Assembly (NCBI RefSeq): GCF_018343715.1
Contig: NZ_JAGYPL010000007.1
Location: 1,480-65,479, forward strand
Direction of reading: 5' to 3'
From: Bacillus sp. FJAT-49711
GTDB lineage: Bacteria; Bacillota; Bacilli; Bacillales; Bacillaceae_C
Length of the DNA: 64,000 bases
Positions 26,318 through 34,495 of this stretch are shown in pieces. The notes under the pieces are model-generated. The model was not told where the DNA came from and made no database searches. It saw only the letters and a list, made by a program, of their open reading frames with translations. Each line of letters begins with the position of its first letter. Within the stretch, counting starts at the first letter, position 1. The position numbers and the translations under genes were made by a program.

Positions 26318-27145
26318 TTACTTATCTTCCATCCAATCCGGTTTTGTAAAACCAACGAAGTCGCTGTCAATCACATCTTCAAATTCTTTTGATTCTACGA
26401 CTTCTTTAATATCTTTTACAAATTGTGCATCTTTGTTTTTTGCATCGATGACAACTCGGTTGCGGTGGGCATCTCTCATATTTTCAATCATAATACCTTC
26501 ATTCATATCAAGACCTGCTGCAAAAACGAAGTTTCCGGGTACTGCCGACATATCTGTGCTTTCAATTGCACGTGCAAGCTGGCCTGCTTCTAATGGTTGG
26601 AACTTAAGATTTTTTAGGTTATCTTTTATATCTTTTTCGGAAATGGTCAAATGGCTTACATCGTCCTTCAATGTAATCAAGCCTTCTTGTTCCAAAATTA
26701 ATAATGCTCTACCCATATTTGTAGGATCGTTTGGCAAGGCGTAAGTAGCACCATCTGTGATTTCATCAATCGATTTAAATTTATTTGAGAAGACAACCAT
26801 CGGAGAGGTCGGCACTGTAATCACTTCAGCTAAGTTTAATTTGTTTTGCTCTGCAAAAGTTTCCATATAGATTTTATTTTGAAAAACGTTAGCATCAATA
26901 TCTCCAGTTCCTAATGCATTATTAGGTTGGATATAATCACTGAATTCTACTACTTTTACTTTATAGCCTTTCTTTTCAAGACCAGGTTTGATAGCCTTTG
27001 TCACCATATCTGTAAATGGACCAGCTGTTGCACCAATAGCAATTTCCTTCTTATCACTGTCTGCACCTGATGAATCTTTCCCACCGCAAGCGGCAAGTGC
27101 TCCCATTACTAAAACGAGAGTTAATAGAAAAAACCATTTTTTCAT
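26318..27145 (-). CDS. metQ: methionine-binding lipoprotein MetQ
   Basis: A 275-residue NlpA-family substrate-binding lipoprotein. The signal ends in GALAACGG, with Cys20 as lipid anchor. Characteristic segments are IGATAGPFTDMV, FSDYIQPNNALGTGDIDANV and YALPNDPTNMGRALLILEQ. It delivers methionine (often both stereoisomers) to the MetNI transporter and is the last gene of the SAM-riboswitch operon metNIQ. It begins 21 bases after metI with AGGAGGAAAC as ribosome site. Confidence 0.94.
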   Translation of the reverse strand: MKKWFFLLTLVLVMGALAACGGKDSSGADSDKKEIAIGATAGPFTDMVTKAIKPGLEKKGYKVKVVEFSDYIQPNNALGTGDIDANVFQNKIYMETFAEQNKLNLAEVITVPTSPMVVFSNKFKSIDEITDGATYALPNDPTNMGRALLILEQEGLITLKDDVSHLTISEKDIKDNLKNLKFQPLEAGQLARAIESTDMSAVPGNFVFAAGLDMNEGIMIENMRDAHRNRVVIDAKNKDAQFVKDIKEVVESKEFEDVIDSDFVGFTKPDWMEDK

Positions 27146-27165
27146 TTCTGTTTCCTCCTGAAGTT

Positions 27166-27831
27166 TTATCTTTTATCTGCATGCTTTGCCCAACGATCTC
27201 CAACTAATTGAATGAGTTGAACTAAAACAATTAACACTATTACGGTCGTAAACATAATAACTGTATCATAGCGGTAATAACCATAACGGATCGCCAAATC
27301 ACCGATTCCACCGCCGCCAACGACTCCAGCCATTGCCGAGTATGCAACTAGACTAATTGTTGTCAATGTAACTCCTTGTATAAGGCTAGACTTTGCTTCT
27401 GGGATGAGCACATCTTTGATGATCATCCATGGAGTAGCTCCTACTGAAATAGAAGCTTCAATCACACCTTTATCGATTTCTCGAAAAGAAGTTTCTACAA
27501 TTCTAGCAAAAAAGGGGATCGCTGCAACTGATAATGAAACTGACGCAGCTGTAGGCCCGATAACTTTTCCGACAATCAACATCGTAAAAGGAATGAGTAA
27601 TACTAGTAAAATAATAAATGGGATTGATCTAATTAAATTGATGATAAAGCCGACGATTGATTTTACGTATTTTTGCTTCAAAAACATTCCTTCGTCTGTC
27701 ACGAATAAAATGACACCTAACGGAAGACCAGCAAGAATAGCTACAAAAAGCGAGATGCCAACCATGTATAATGTTTCAAAAAATGCTTTATTCAAATCCG
27801 GAAGCATTTCAATTATATGATCAAGCCCCAT
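27166..27831 (-). CDS. metI: methionine ABC transporter permease MetI
   Basis: A 221-residue permease with five membrane helices. The EAA loop that contacts the ATPase reads EASISVGATPWMIIKDVLIP. The C-terminal GGGGIGDLAIRYGYYRYD is a family hallmark. The start overlaps the metN stop by 11 bases, indicating coupled translation. It works as a homodimer in the membrane with two MetN subunits and takes methionine from MetQ. Confidence 0.95.
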   Translation of the reverse strand: MGLDHIIEMLPDLNKAFFETLYMVGISLFVAILAGLPLGVILFVTDEGMFLKQKYVKSIVGFIINLIRSIPFIILLVLLIPFTMLIVGKVIGPTAASVSLSVAAIPFFARIVETSFREIDKGVIEASISVGATPWMIIKDVLIPEAKSSLIQGVTLTTISLVAYSAMAGVVGGGGIGDLAIRYGYYRYDTVIMFTTVIVLIVLVQLIQLVGDRWAKHADKR

Positions 27832-28834
27832 GTGTCATCACCTCTGCATTTCCCGTTCTATCCTGCAAGTATTTAATAGCCTTTGCCACTTCCGATTGCT
27901 CACCCATAATTTCTAAAATAAATATCCCTAACGGTTCTTCCTGAATATATTCAATCTTTCCGTGCAGAAAATTCCCTTTCACGCGATGAAGCTGGAGCAT
28001 ATCGGATACGACTGTGTCACCTGCTTTAGAACCTTTAAATTGAATTTTTACAAGAGGGCCTTTACATTCCTCGATCAATTTCTCAGGTATGTCCAATTGA
28101 AGAATATCACCGATGAATTCCTTCGTCAGCTCTGCTTTTGGCGATGCGAAAATATCGTAAACGGAGCCTTCCTCAACAATTTCTCCATTTTGCATAACAG
28201 CCATTCGATGACAAATTTCTTTAACAACTTCCATTTCATGGGTAATAAGAACAATCGTCAATCCTAGCTTTTCATTAATATCCTTCAAAAGTGCTAATAT
28301 TGATTTAGTTGTACTCGGATCAAGCGCAGAGGTTGCTTCGTCACATAAGAGAACGTCTGGATTATTAGCTAAAGCCCTTGCTATCCCTACCCTCTGTTTT
28401 TGTCCACCGCTTAATTGCGCTGGATACACATCCCTTTTATCCGCAAGTCCTACCATCTGAAGAAGTTCTTCCGCCCTTTTGACTCGTTCTGCCTTTGGAT
28501 AATCAGCTGCTTTTAAAGCAAAAATAATATTCCCGATAATCGTTTTAGAGCTGATTAAATAAAAATGTTGGAAAATCATTCCTATCTTTTGGCGCGCTTG
28601 ACGCAATTCTTTTGCGGAAAGCTTCGTTAATTCAATACCATTAATAACGACAGATCCTGAAGTTGGTTCTTCAAGAAGATTCATACAACGGAGAAGGGAG
28701 CTCTTCCCTGCACCTGAATATCCGACGATTCCAAAAATTTCACCCTTTTTAACGGCTAATGAAACATTGTCGACTCCGATGACTTCTCCTTTTTTGGTTT
28801 GGTATTTCTTTGTTACATTGTTTATTTTGATCAT
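27821..28834 (-). CDS. metN: methionine ABC transporter ATPase MetN
   Basis: A 337-residue ATPase. Walker A is GYSGAGKSS, the signature LSGGQKQRVGIARAL and Walker B VLLCDEATSALD. The last 90 residues form the NIL regulatory domain that binds methionine and inhibits transport when the cell is replete. The ATG at 28834 follows GAGGTGG; a frame from 28870 would start inside the riboswitch terminator. First gene of metNIQ and controlled by the SAM-I leader upstream. Confidence 0.96.
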   Translation of the reverse strand: MIKINNVTKKYQTKKGEVIGVDNVSLAVKKGEIFGIVGYSGAGKSSLLRCMNLLEEPTSGSVVINGIELTKLSAKELRQARQKIGMIFQHFYLISSKTIIGNIIFALKAADYPKAERVKRAEELLQMVGLADKRDVYPAQLSGGQKQRVGIARALANNPDVLLCDEATSALDPSTTKSILALLKDINEKLGLTIVLITHEMEVVKEICHRMAVMQNGEIVEEGSVYDIFASPKAELTKEFIGDILQLDIPEKLIEECKGPLVKIQFKGSKAGDTVVSDMLQLHRVKGNFLHGKIEYIQEEPLGIFILEIMGEQSEVAKAIKYLQDRTGNAEVMTHGA

Positions 28835-28851
28835 CGTATCCACCTCATAAA

Positions 28852-29014
28852 AAGAAAATGTCCCTTTCATTTGAAAGAGACATCGAAAAATAATCGTTCA
28901 TTTATTTTCGACTTATCTCCCAGAATGTTTTCATTCCGCAGGAAGTGGCACCTTTCCCATATTAGGGGGTTGCCGGACATCATCGGGCCTGATCCCTCAG
29001 TCACTCTTGATAAG
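28852..29014 (-). ncRNA. SAM-I (S-box) riboswitch with terminator, metN leader
   Basis: Reading the minus strand from 29014: CTTATCAAGAG, then GAGGGATCAGGCCCGATGATG, TCCGGCAACC, GGTGCCACTTCCTGC and GGGAGATAAG (ending at 28912). These are the conserved P1 to P4 pieces of the SAM-I aptamer, with P1 closed by CTTATC and GATAAG. Downstream, GATGTCTCTTTCAAATGAAAGGGACATTTTC (about 28857-28887) is a terminator hairpin. High SAM should stop transcription before metN. The A of the usual GATGAAA is replaced (GATGATG), a minor deviation. Confidence 0.95.
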
Positions 29015-29065
29015 TGTAATATATTAAGTTCATTGAAATTATTATGAAGGAAGGTGATGAGCTTG

Positions 29066-29848
29066 TCAATAAAATTTAGGCCTGCGGTCATCAAAAACAG
29101 GAATACGGCTGCGGATTTCATCAAGTTCTTGAAAATCTATTTCACCGAGTAATAATTCTTCCTCTGAAGACCCTTCCGCGGTAATCGTTCCCCACGGATC
29201 AATGATCATAGAATGGCCGGCAAATTCATTATTCGCATCCGAACCAGGCCGGTTGCAAGCGATGATATAGCACTGATTTTCAATGGCTCGCGCCTGCAAA
29301 AGAATGCGCCAATGATCCAGGCGGGGAGCTGGCCATTCTGCAACAACAAATAATACTTTGGCACCGTTTATGACTGATTTCCTCAACCATTCTGGGAATC
29401 TTATATCATAACAAATAAAGCTACCCGCTGTTTCCCCATCAATCGTGAAAGTAGTCTCATCCTGACCAGCTTGTAAGTATAAATGCTCATCCATAAGTTG
29501 GATTAAGTGAAGCTTACTATATTCATGGACAAGCTTTCCATCCTTATCAATGACATACATCGTATTTTTTACGCCGCTATCTACTTTTTTAGCAATTGAT
29601 CCTCCGACGATATGAAATTTATGTTTTTTCGCTTGTTTTTGTAAAAATTGCAGAACATCTTTTCCTTCTTCATGGGCAATTTCGTCCAAGCGTGTTAAAT
29701 CATATCCCGTCGTCCATAATTCAGGTAATACAACGACGGAGCATTGTTCTTTCGCTGCTCTTTCAAACCATTGTTCCACAGCAATGAAATTTTGTTTCGG
29801 ATCTCCAAAAGCAATATCCATTTGGATACAACCAATTTTCCACTTCAA
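29066..29848 (-). CDS. mtnU: carbon-nitrogen hydrolase, omega-amidase of methionine salvage
   Basis: A nitrilase-superfamily hydrolase of about 260 residues. Catalytic triad motifs: Glu in VVVLPELWTTGYD, Lys in YSKLHLIQLMDEH and Cys in SFICYDIRFPEW. In B. subtilis mtnU (ykrU) lies beside the salvage aminotransferase mtnE; MtnU hydrolyses alpha-ketoglutaramate released by Gln-dependent transamination. TTG at 29848 is preferred since AAGGGGGAA precedes it and homologs start at MKWKIG; an ATG at 29887 adds 13 basic residues. It diverges from mtnE across a repeat. Confidence 0.85.
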   Translation of the reverse strand: MKWKIGCIQMDIAFGDPKQNFIAVEQWFERAAKEQCSVVVLPELWTTGYDLTRLDEIAHEEGKDVLQFLQKQAKKHKFHIVGGSIAKKVDSGVKNTMYVIDKDGKLVHEYSKLHLIQLMDEHLYLQAGQDETTFTIDGETAGSFICYDIRFPEWLRKSVINGAKVLFVVAEWPAPRLDHWRILLQARAIENQCYIIACNRPGSDANNEFAGHSMIIDPWGTITAEGSSEEELLLGEIDFQELDEIRSRIPVFDDRRPKFY

Positions 29849-29910
29849 TCCGGATTCCCCCTTATTTTTTCTGCGCTTTACAAACATTATCTTTCGTTAT
29901 AACATTTTAA

Positions 29911-30082
29911 AGTATAAAAGCGCAAGCGCCTGTTTATCGACGTACAGGCCCACAGGATGTGGGTCCGTCGGCGTCGCCATAGGATGTGGCGGCTTTTAGT
30001 CGACGTTCCTTCTTCGGCCTTTGACTTATCGTAGGGAAAAGGACAAGAAGTATGCTAGTCGATAGGCGCTGGAGCTGGACGC
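29911..30082. repeat. dispersed intergenic repeat, family 1 copy D
   Basis: ATAAAAGCGCAAGCGCCTG, TTATCGACGTACAGGCC, two GGATGTGG words, TTGACTTATCGTAGG, GTATGCTAGTCGATAGGCGC and TGGAGCTGGACGCAGA. The GCGCCTG at the left end and AGGCGC at the right end form terminal inverted ends. It is the best-preserved copy in the window and lies between the divergent mtnU and mtnE genes. No gene is inside. Confidence 0.78.
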
Positions 30083-30183
30083 AGATAGCTATTTTCAGTA
30101 TGACTATTATTTATAAGCTAGTATAATATGTCATAAATCTAGAAATGAAAAGGAAAAATCACTATTTTTATAGAGGTGTCACG

Positions 30184-31356
30184 ATGAAGAATTTTGAAAC
30201 TTCGGACGTTTTAAAACAACTGCCAAAGCAATTTTTTGCCTCACTCGTGCAAAAAGTAAATGAATACATAGCTAATGGCCATGATGTTATTAATCTTGGG
30301 CAAGGAAATCCCGATCTTCCGACTCCATCACATATTGTGGATCGATTAAAAAATGCTGCTGAGGAACCTAGCAATCATCGTTACCCCCCATTTCGCGGCA
30401 AATTAGAATTAAAGGCAGCAGTTGCCGAATATTATAAACGGGAATATGGGGTGGAGCTAGATCCTGAAAAAGAGGTGGCCGTTTTATTCGGTGGAAAAGC
30501 AGGTTTAGTCGAATTGCCACAATGCCTGATGAATCCTAAGGACACGATGCTTGTACCTGATCCGGGTTATCCCGATTATTGGTCCGGAGCAGCACTCGCA
30601 CAGGTACAGATGGAAATGATGCCATTAAAAGCTGAACATCAATTTTTGCCACAGTATAAAGAGATATCGTCAGAGGTTGCTGAAAAGGCAAAAATGTTGA
30701 TCCTTAACTATCCGAATAATCCTACTGGAGCTGTAGCTGATCTTAACTTTTTTAATGAGACAGTCGACTTTGCATCCAAGCATCATATATGCGTCGTGCA
30801 TGATTTTGCTTACGGAGGGATTGGCTTTGATGGTAAGAAGCCTGTCAGTTTCTTACAAGCTAAAGGAGCAAAGGATGTTGGAATTGAACTATATACGATG
30901 TCCAAGACGTATAATATGGCTGGTTGGCGTGTTGCATTTGCAGTAGGAAATCATTCCGTCATTGAAGCCATTAATCTTTTGCAAGATCATTTATATGTTA
31001 GTTTATTTGGTGCAGTACAAGATGCCGCAACGGAGGCGTTATTAGCTTCTCAAGAATGCGCGATGGAACTAAATGCAACGTATGAGAAGAGGCGAAATGC
31101 CCTTATTTCGAGCTTGCACGAAATTGGCTGGAATGTACAAGCTCCTCCAGGCTCATTTTTCGCTTGGCTTAAAGTTCCTGACGGCTATACGTCTGAAGCA
31201 TTCGCTAATTTATTACTGGAAAAAGCACATGTAGCTGTTGCGCCAGGGATTGGATTTGGAGAGTACGGCGAAGGATATATACGAGTTGGCTTACTAACGA
31301 CTGAAGAGAGGCTGCGGGAAGCGGCAAGAAGAATAGGGGATTTAGGTTTATTTTAA
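30184..31356 (+). CDS. mtnE: methionine salvage aminotransferase MtnE
   Basis: A 390-residue fold-type I PLP aminotransferase. It converts 4-methylthio-2-oxobutyrate to methionine, preferring glutamine as amino donor. The PLP lysine is in LYTMSKTYNMAGWR; other hallmarks are NYPNNPTGAV, HDFAYGGIGFDG and EGYIRVGLLT. ATG at 30184 follows AGAGGTG; the upstream in-frame start at 30145 lacks a good site. Alignment from memory to B. subtilis MtnE (YkrV) is close over the entire length. Neighbouring mtnU and metNIQ place methionine recovery and import side by side. A terminator follows. Confidence 0.92.
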   Translation: MKNFETSDVLKQLPKQFFASLVQKVNEYIANGHDVINLGQGNPDLPTPSHIVDRLKNAAEEPSNHRYPPFRGKLELKAAVAEYYKREYGVELDPEKEVAVLFGGKAGLVELPQCLMNPKDTMLVPDPGYPDYWSGAALAQVQMEMMPLKAEHQFLPQYKEISSEVAEKAKMLILNYPNNPTGAVADLNFFNETVDFASKHHICVVHDFAYGGIGFDGKKPVSFLQAKGAKDVGIELYTMSKTYNMAGWRVAFAVGNHSVIEAINLLQDHLYVSLFGAVQDAATEALLASQECAMELNATYEKRRNALISSLHEIGWNVQAPPGSFFAWLKVPDGYTSEAFANLLLEKAHVAVAPGIGFGEYGEGYIRVGLLTTEERLREAARRIGDLGLF

Positions 31357-31372
31357 GGGCTTTGGTGAAACT

Positions 31373-31406
31373 TTAAAAGACTCTCAGTTCAAACTAAGAG
31401 TCTTTT
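31373..31406. terminator. terminator after mtnE
   Basis: TAAAAGACTCT (31373-31383) pairs with AGAGTCTTTTA (31397-31407) around a loop of 13 bases. It serves both the + strand mtnE and the convergent phosphodiesterase gene. Confidence 0.85.
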
Positions 31407-31428
31407 ATTTATTGATGATAATTTCTTT

Positions 31429-33345
31429 CTATTTTTCTTCACCTCTTAATTCACGTATGACCTTCCCTTCAACAAAATGAGGCTGCTTTATATTCATTAA
31501 TTTATATATGGTCGGTGCAATGTCCAAGGTGGAGATCTTTGAATCGATTGTTCCCTTAGGTATTCCATCTCCTGCTGCCAAAAGAACAGGAAATAACTCT
31601 TTTCTTGATGGATTCCCTCCATGATTTCCAAGCACTTCAGCAGCCATTACTTCATCTCCGTCATCTTGAGCCATGTAGTACCCTTTTTTAGCAACTAATA
31701 GAACATCCCCTGTATATTCATGTTCAATTTGTCCCTTTTGACCACTGTTGGATAAAATGACTTTTTCATAAGGATTAACTTTTGGGTTTGTAAAACCAAA
31801 GAGCTTTGTATCCGTTATCGATACAGATACGCTATGGATCTCTTCATTGTTCCCAACAAGCTCCCCCCACCATTGGGATAGATAATGTTTGAGTGGAACT
31901 CCTTCTTTTTCCAACTGTACATTTTTAAAAATGGAGGCAATTTCTTCTTGGTATGACGAATAATCCTTATGATCTACTATTCCACCGTTTTCCCTTCCTT
32001 TTAAATTGATAAATACATGGGCAATCGTACCACTGGCAACCGCAAAAGCTTTTGATTTCTTCACATCTACTTTTCCATCGCTGTCTTTAAACAATAAGCC
32101 TTTTTTCTCCAGCACTTCATTAGGTGATAATCTCGAGTAAACTGGCTCCATTCCGTGGTCAGATACTAGAAAAATACGATCCTTTTCATTTATTTTTGAT
32201 AGAACTTTGCCGAGCATGTTATCTGATAATTGATACGCCCAACGGATATATCCTATATATCGTTTAGATTTTTCTCTTGAAAAGCCAGGCTGCCTCGGAT
32301 CAATAAGCAGGTAATTATGGGATTCATGGTCGACTTGTGGATAATAAAAGAATAAGAGGTCGGGTTTGTAGCGCTCTTTTATATATAAGGAGACATCCGT
32401 AGTCCATTGCGCAAAGTACGTACTAATTTCTTCGTATTCTTTACGGGTTATCCATTTTTTCTTAAGTGCTGCATCATCATCTTGCACAGGAAAAAAACCA
32501 AAATTCTCATTAATCGTTTTCCTAAAATCTGCAGGGCCTTCAATCACAGCTGATGTTACGGCTGTCCTATACAACTTAGCATCGGAAAGATCAGGTTTTT
32601 TTGCCTTTAATTTAAAAGAAAAACCCGCCAGTTCCTTATTTTTTGTTGCAAAGGAAAGGGAGCCCCAATCATTTAAATGAACCTTTTCTGCAGATTTCAT
32701 GTTTTTTTCAAAAGAAAAATAAAAAGTGTCATATTTTTTTTGTTTACTTGAGCGTTTCGCCATAATATAAACGATGCGATTGTCATGATCATTAAGTTTT
32801 AATCGGAAACTTGTCTTTTTAGAGCTTTCTTCATTCTTAAAATCTAAGGAAACAAAATCACTTTCGGCCCATGTATCACCATAATAAACTGCGTAATCTG
32901 CCTTATTTCCATACTCAGGATTTGAGCCTGGAAAAAGAATGGTTGCTGTTGTTTTTCCTTCTTTACGAGCTACTGACCACATCGGTTCAGCATCAAGTGA
33001 AGAAAAAAAGGCGCTATCCCGGTTTGCTATGTTTTTGTTTGGTTTATGAATTTCATTACTGACCATCCCAGTCGAACTTGGTCTTGCCCCTGTCGCAATA
33101 GCGGCATGCGAAGCTGAAGTCAAGGAAGGAAAAATAGTCTGTATATTTTTTGCCTTCATTCCTTTGTCTGCCACTTCACTAAAATGCGGCATGTCCCCTT
33201 TTCTCATAAAACCTTCTAAATAGTCGTGGCGCATACCATCAAATGAAACGATCAAGGTTGATCCCTTTTCCTCTGCAGCTATAGCAGCGAAACCATTATT
33301 CATCATACATACAATTGTTGCTAATAATAATATCTGTTTTTTCAT
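31429..33345 (-). CDS. secreted type I phosphodiesterase / nucleotide pyrophosphatase family protein
   Basis: A 638-residue exported enzyme of the alkaline phosphatase superfamily. A signal peptide (about residues 1-24) precedes IVSFDGMRHDYL (first metal Asp), the nucleophile region FPSLTSASHAAIATG (Thr), YPQVDHESH (second-site Asp/His), LVSDHGMEPV and the late LGNHGG (His). These match NPP-type phosphodiesterases. Residues about 190-300 form an inserted beta-rich domain common in Bacillus members. It probably releases phosphate from extracellular nucleotides or phosphodiesters. It is monocistronic. Substrate is not predictable. Confidence 0.88.
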   Translation of the reverse strand: MKKQILLLATIVCMMNNGFAAIAAEEKGSTLIVSFDGMRHDYLEGFMRKGDMPHFSEVADKGMKAKNIQTIFPSLTSASHAAIATGARPSSTGMVSNEIHKPNKNIANRDSAFFSSLDAEPMWSVARKEGKTTATILFPGSNPEYGNKADYAVYYGDTWAESDFVSLDFKNEESSKKTSFRLKLNDHDNRIVYIMAKRSSKQKKYDTFYFSFEKNMKSAEKVHLNDWGSLSFATKNKELAGFSFKLKAKKPDLSDAKLYRTAVTSAVIEGPADFRKTINENFGFFPVQDDDAALKKKWITRKEYEEISTYFAQWTTDVSLYIKERYKPDLLFFYYPQVDHESHNYLLIDPRQPGFSREKSKRYIGYIRWAYQLSDNMLGKVLSKINEKDRIFLVSDHGMEPVYSRLSPNEVLEKKGLLFKDSDGKVDVKKSKAFAVASGTIAHVFINLKGRENGGIVDHKDYSSYQEEIASIFKNVQLEKEGVPLKHYLSQWWGELVGNNEEIHSVSVSITDTKLFGFTNPKVNPYEKVILSNSGQKGQIEHEYTGDVLLVAKKGYYMAQDDGDEVMAAEVLGNHGGNPSRKELFPVLLAAGDGIPKGTIDSKISTLDIAPTIYKLMNIKQPHFVEGKVIRELRGEEK

Positions 33346-33402
33346 GTCTGTATCACACCTATCTCTCTAGCTTGTATGATGTATACCCATCGCGGACAAG
33401 GA

Positions 33403-33558
33403 CTAAGCTTTTGCTTTCTTAAGCGGGGGTTGCACTAATCTTACAAAGGGATTATCGAGATGAGGATATGTTTCATAGAAAAAACTAGATTCTCTTAATC
33501 TTTGTAATACTCCTGGGATATTTACTTGAAGAGATTTCAACCATGATTTAAGGTCTAC
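33403..33558 (-). pseudogene. C-terminal gene remnant, unidentified protein
   Basis: A 51-codon open stretch after a TGA reads VDLKSWLKSLQVNIPGVLQR, then LRESSFFYETYPHLDNPFVR and LVQPPLKKAKA before a stop. The amphipathic composition and a tight polar C-terminus look like the end of a real protein rather than random AT-rich DNA. No start codon or ribosome site serves it. I cannot identify the family. It lies next to a dispersed repeat, which suggests a deletion junction. Confidence 0.4.
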
Positions 33559-33711
33559 TCAGTAAAGTATTTGAGGTAATATGCGATACAGGCGGAGCAG
33601 CTAATGGTTTTTTATACGAGTGAAAATGAAGTTTGCGATCAATATTACAACCATTAAAAGAGACCAGGACATAACTATTTCCGACAAAGATAAATCCGAA
33701 CAATAGGTTGT

Positions 33712-33870
33712 TTAGTGTATATACCCGCTCCGGAAATATACTTCGCTTTCCGTGGGTGGCTGGCGAGCCTCCTCGCTCGTCCCGTGCGGCGGGGTCTCAC
33801 CTATGCCTTCCTCCCACAGGAGTCTTCGTATATTTCCTCCGCTAAGTTAGATCATTGTTCGTCTTTAGGT
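33712..33870. repeat. dispersed intergenic repeat, family 2
   Basis: ACCCGCTCCGGAAATATACTTCGC, TTTCCGTGGGTGGCTGGCGAGCC, TCCTCGCTCGTCCCGTGCGGCGGGGTCTCACC, TCCCACAGGAGTCTTCGTATATTTCCTCCGCTAAG. GGAAATATAC near the left end and GTATATTTCC near the right end are inverted. GC content is far above the surroundings. I recall closely similar elements (CCGTGGGTGG...GGGGTCTCACC...CAGGAGTC) in many Bacillaceae intergenic regions. An open frame of 69 codons across it (33715-33924) is not a gene. Confidence 0.75.
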
Positions 33871-33927
33871 TTGATTGTTTTAGTTATGTCCCAGCCTCGA
33901 TTTTACGTATTTTATATACAATAGAAT

Positions 33928-34494
33928 TTAAAAGTTATATTCTGCATCTTTTGCTTCACGAATCTTTCGATATGCGTCTACAAGAAGCACCGTATCTTCC
34001 ACTAAACGCTCCATTCGAAAAATAATATCATCATTCACGATTTCATTCCGATAAAAATCCTTTTCTTCTATAAATACATACGTAGGAACGATATGTGCCT
34101 TCATATACGCAAGTATTGGCTTTAATTGTTGTTCTGCCATCAAATAATGTTTTGCTGTTCCTGCTGTCACAAGAATACTCACTACTTTATCTCGAAAAGC
34201 ATTAACTGGTAATAAGTCGAAAATATTTTTTAATGTGGCTGCAATTGAAGCTTGAAATACAGGAGTTCCGATTATAATAGCATCTGCCCCCATAATGGTC
34301 TCCGTTACATACTTTGTATCGCCATCATACTCCCAATAGTTGCGTCCATCACTAAAAACCATTTCATATTCAGCTAAATCTAGTAAGGTAATCTCTGCAT
34401 CTGGATACTTTTCACGAGCTTTATTAAGGGTGTAATCCATCGCTATTCTCGTTTTACTTCCAACATTTGAACCCGAAATTCCAACAATTTTCAT
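33928..34494 (-). CDS. NAD(P)H-dependent FMN reductase
   Basis: A 188-residue flavodoxin-like reductase. KIVGISGSNVGSKTRIAMDY is the phosphate-binding loop, IIGTPVFQASIAATLKNIFD the flavin-binding loop, and VSILVTAGTAKHYL a family element of SsuE/YdjA-type enzymes. It would supply reduced FMN to the luciferase-like monooxygenase encoded one base upstream. The ATG at 34494 follows AAGGAGTGAATAAC; longer frames run into the preceding gene. The pair is a typical two-component flavin monooxygenase. Confidence 0.88.
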   Translation of the reverse strand: MKIVGISGSNVGSKTRIAMDYTLNKAREKYPDAEITLLDLAEYEMVFSDGRNYWEYDGDTKYVTETIMGADAIIIGTPVFQASIAATLKNIFDLLPVNAFRDKVVSILVTAGTAKHYLMAEQQLKPILAYMKAHIVPTYVFIEEKDFYRNEIVNDDIIFRMERLVEDTVLLVDAYRKIREAKDAEYNF

Positions 34495-34495
34495 G

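Noticed and set aside
33715-33924. 69-codon ORF across the family 2 repeat
   Set aside because: The translation follows a repeat found in non-coding contexts; no start signal.
33346-33927. Insertion sequence at the island edge
   Set aside because: Inverted ends exist in the repeat, but no transposase or target duplication can be seen.
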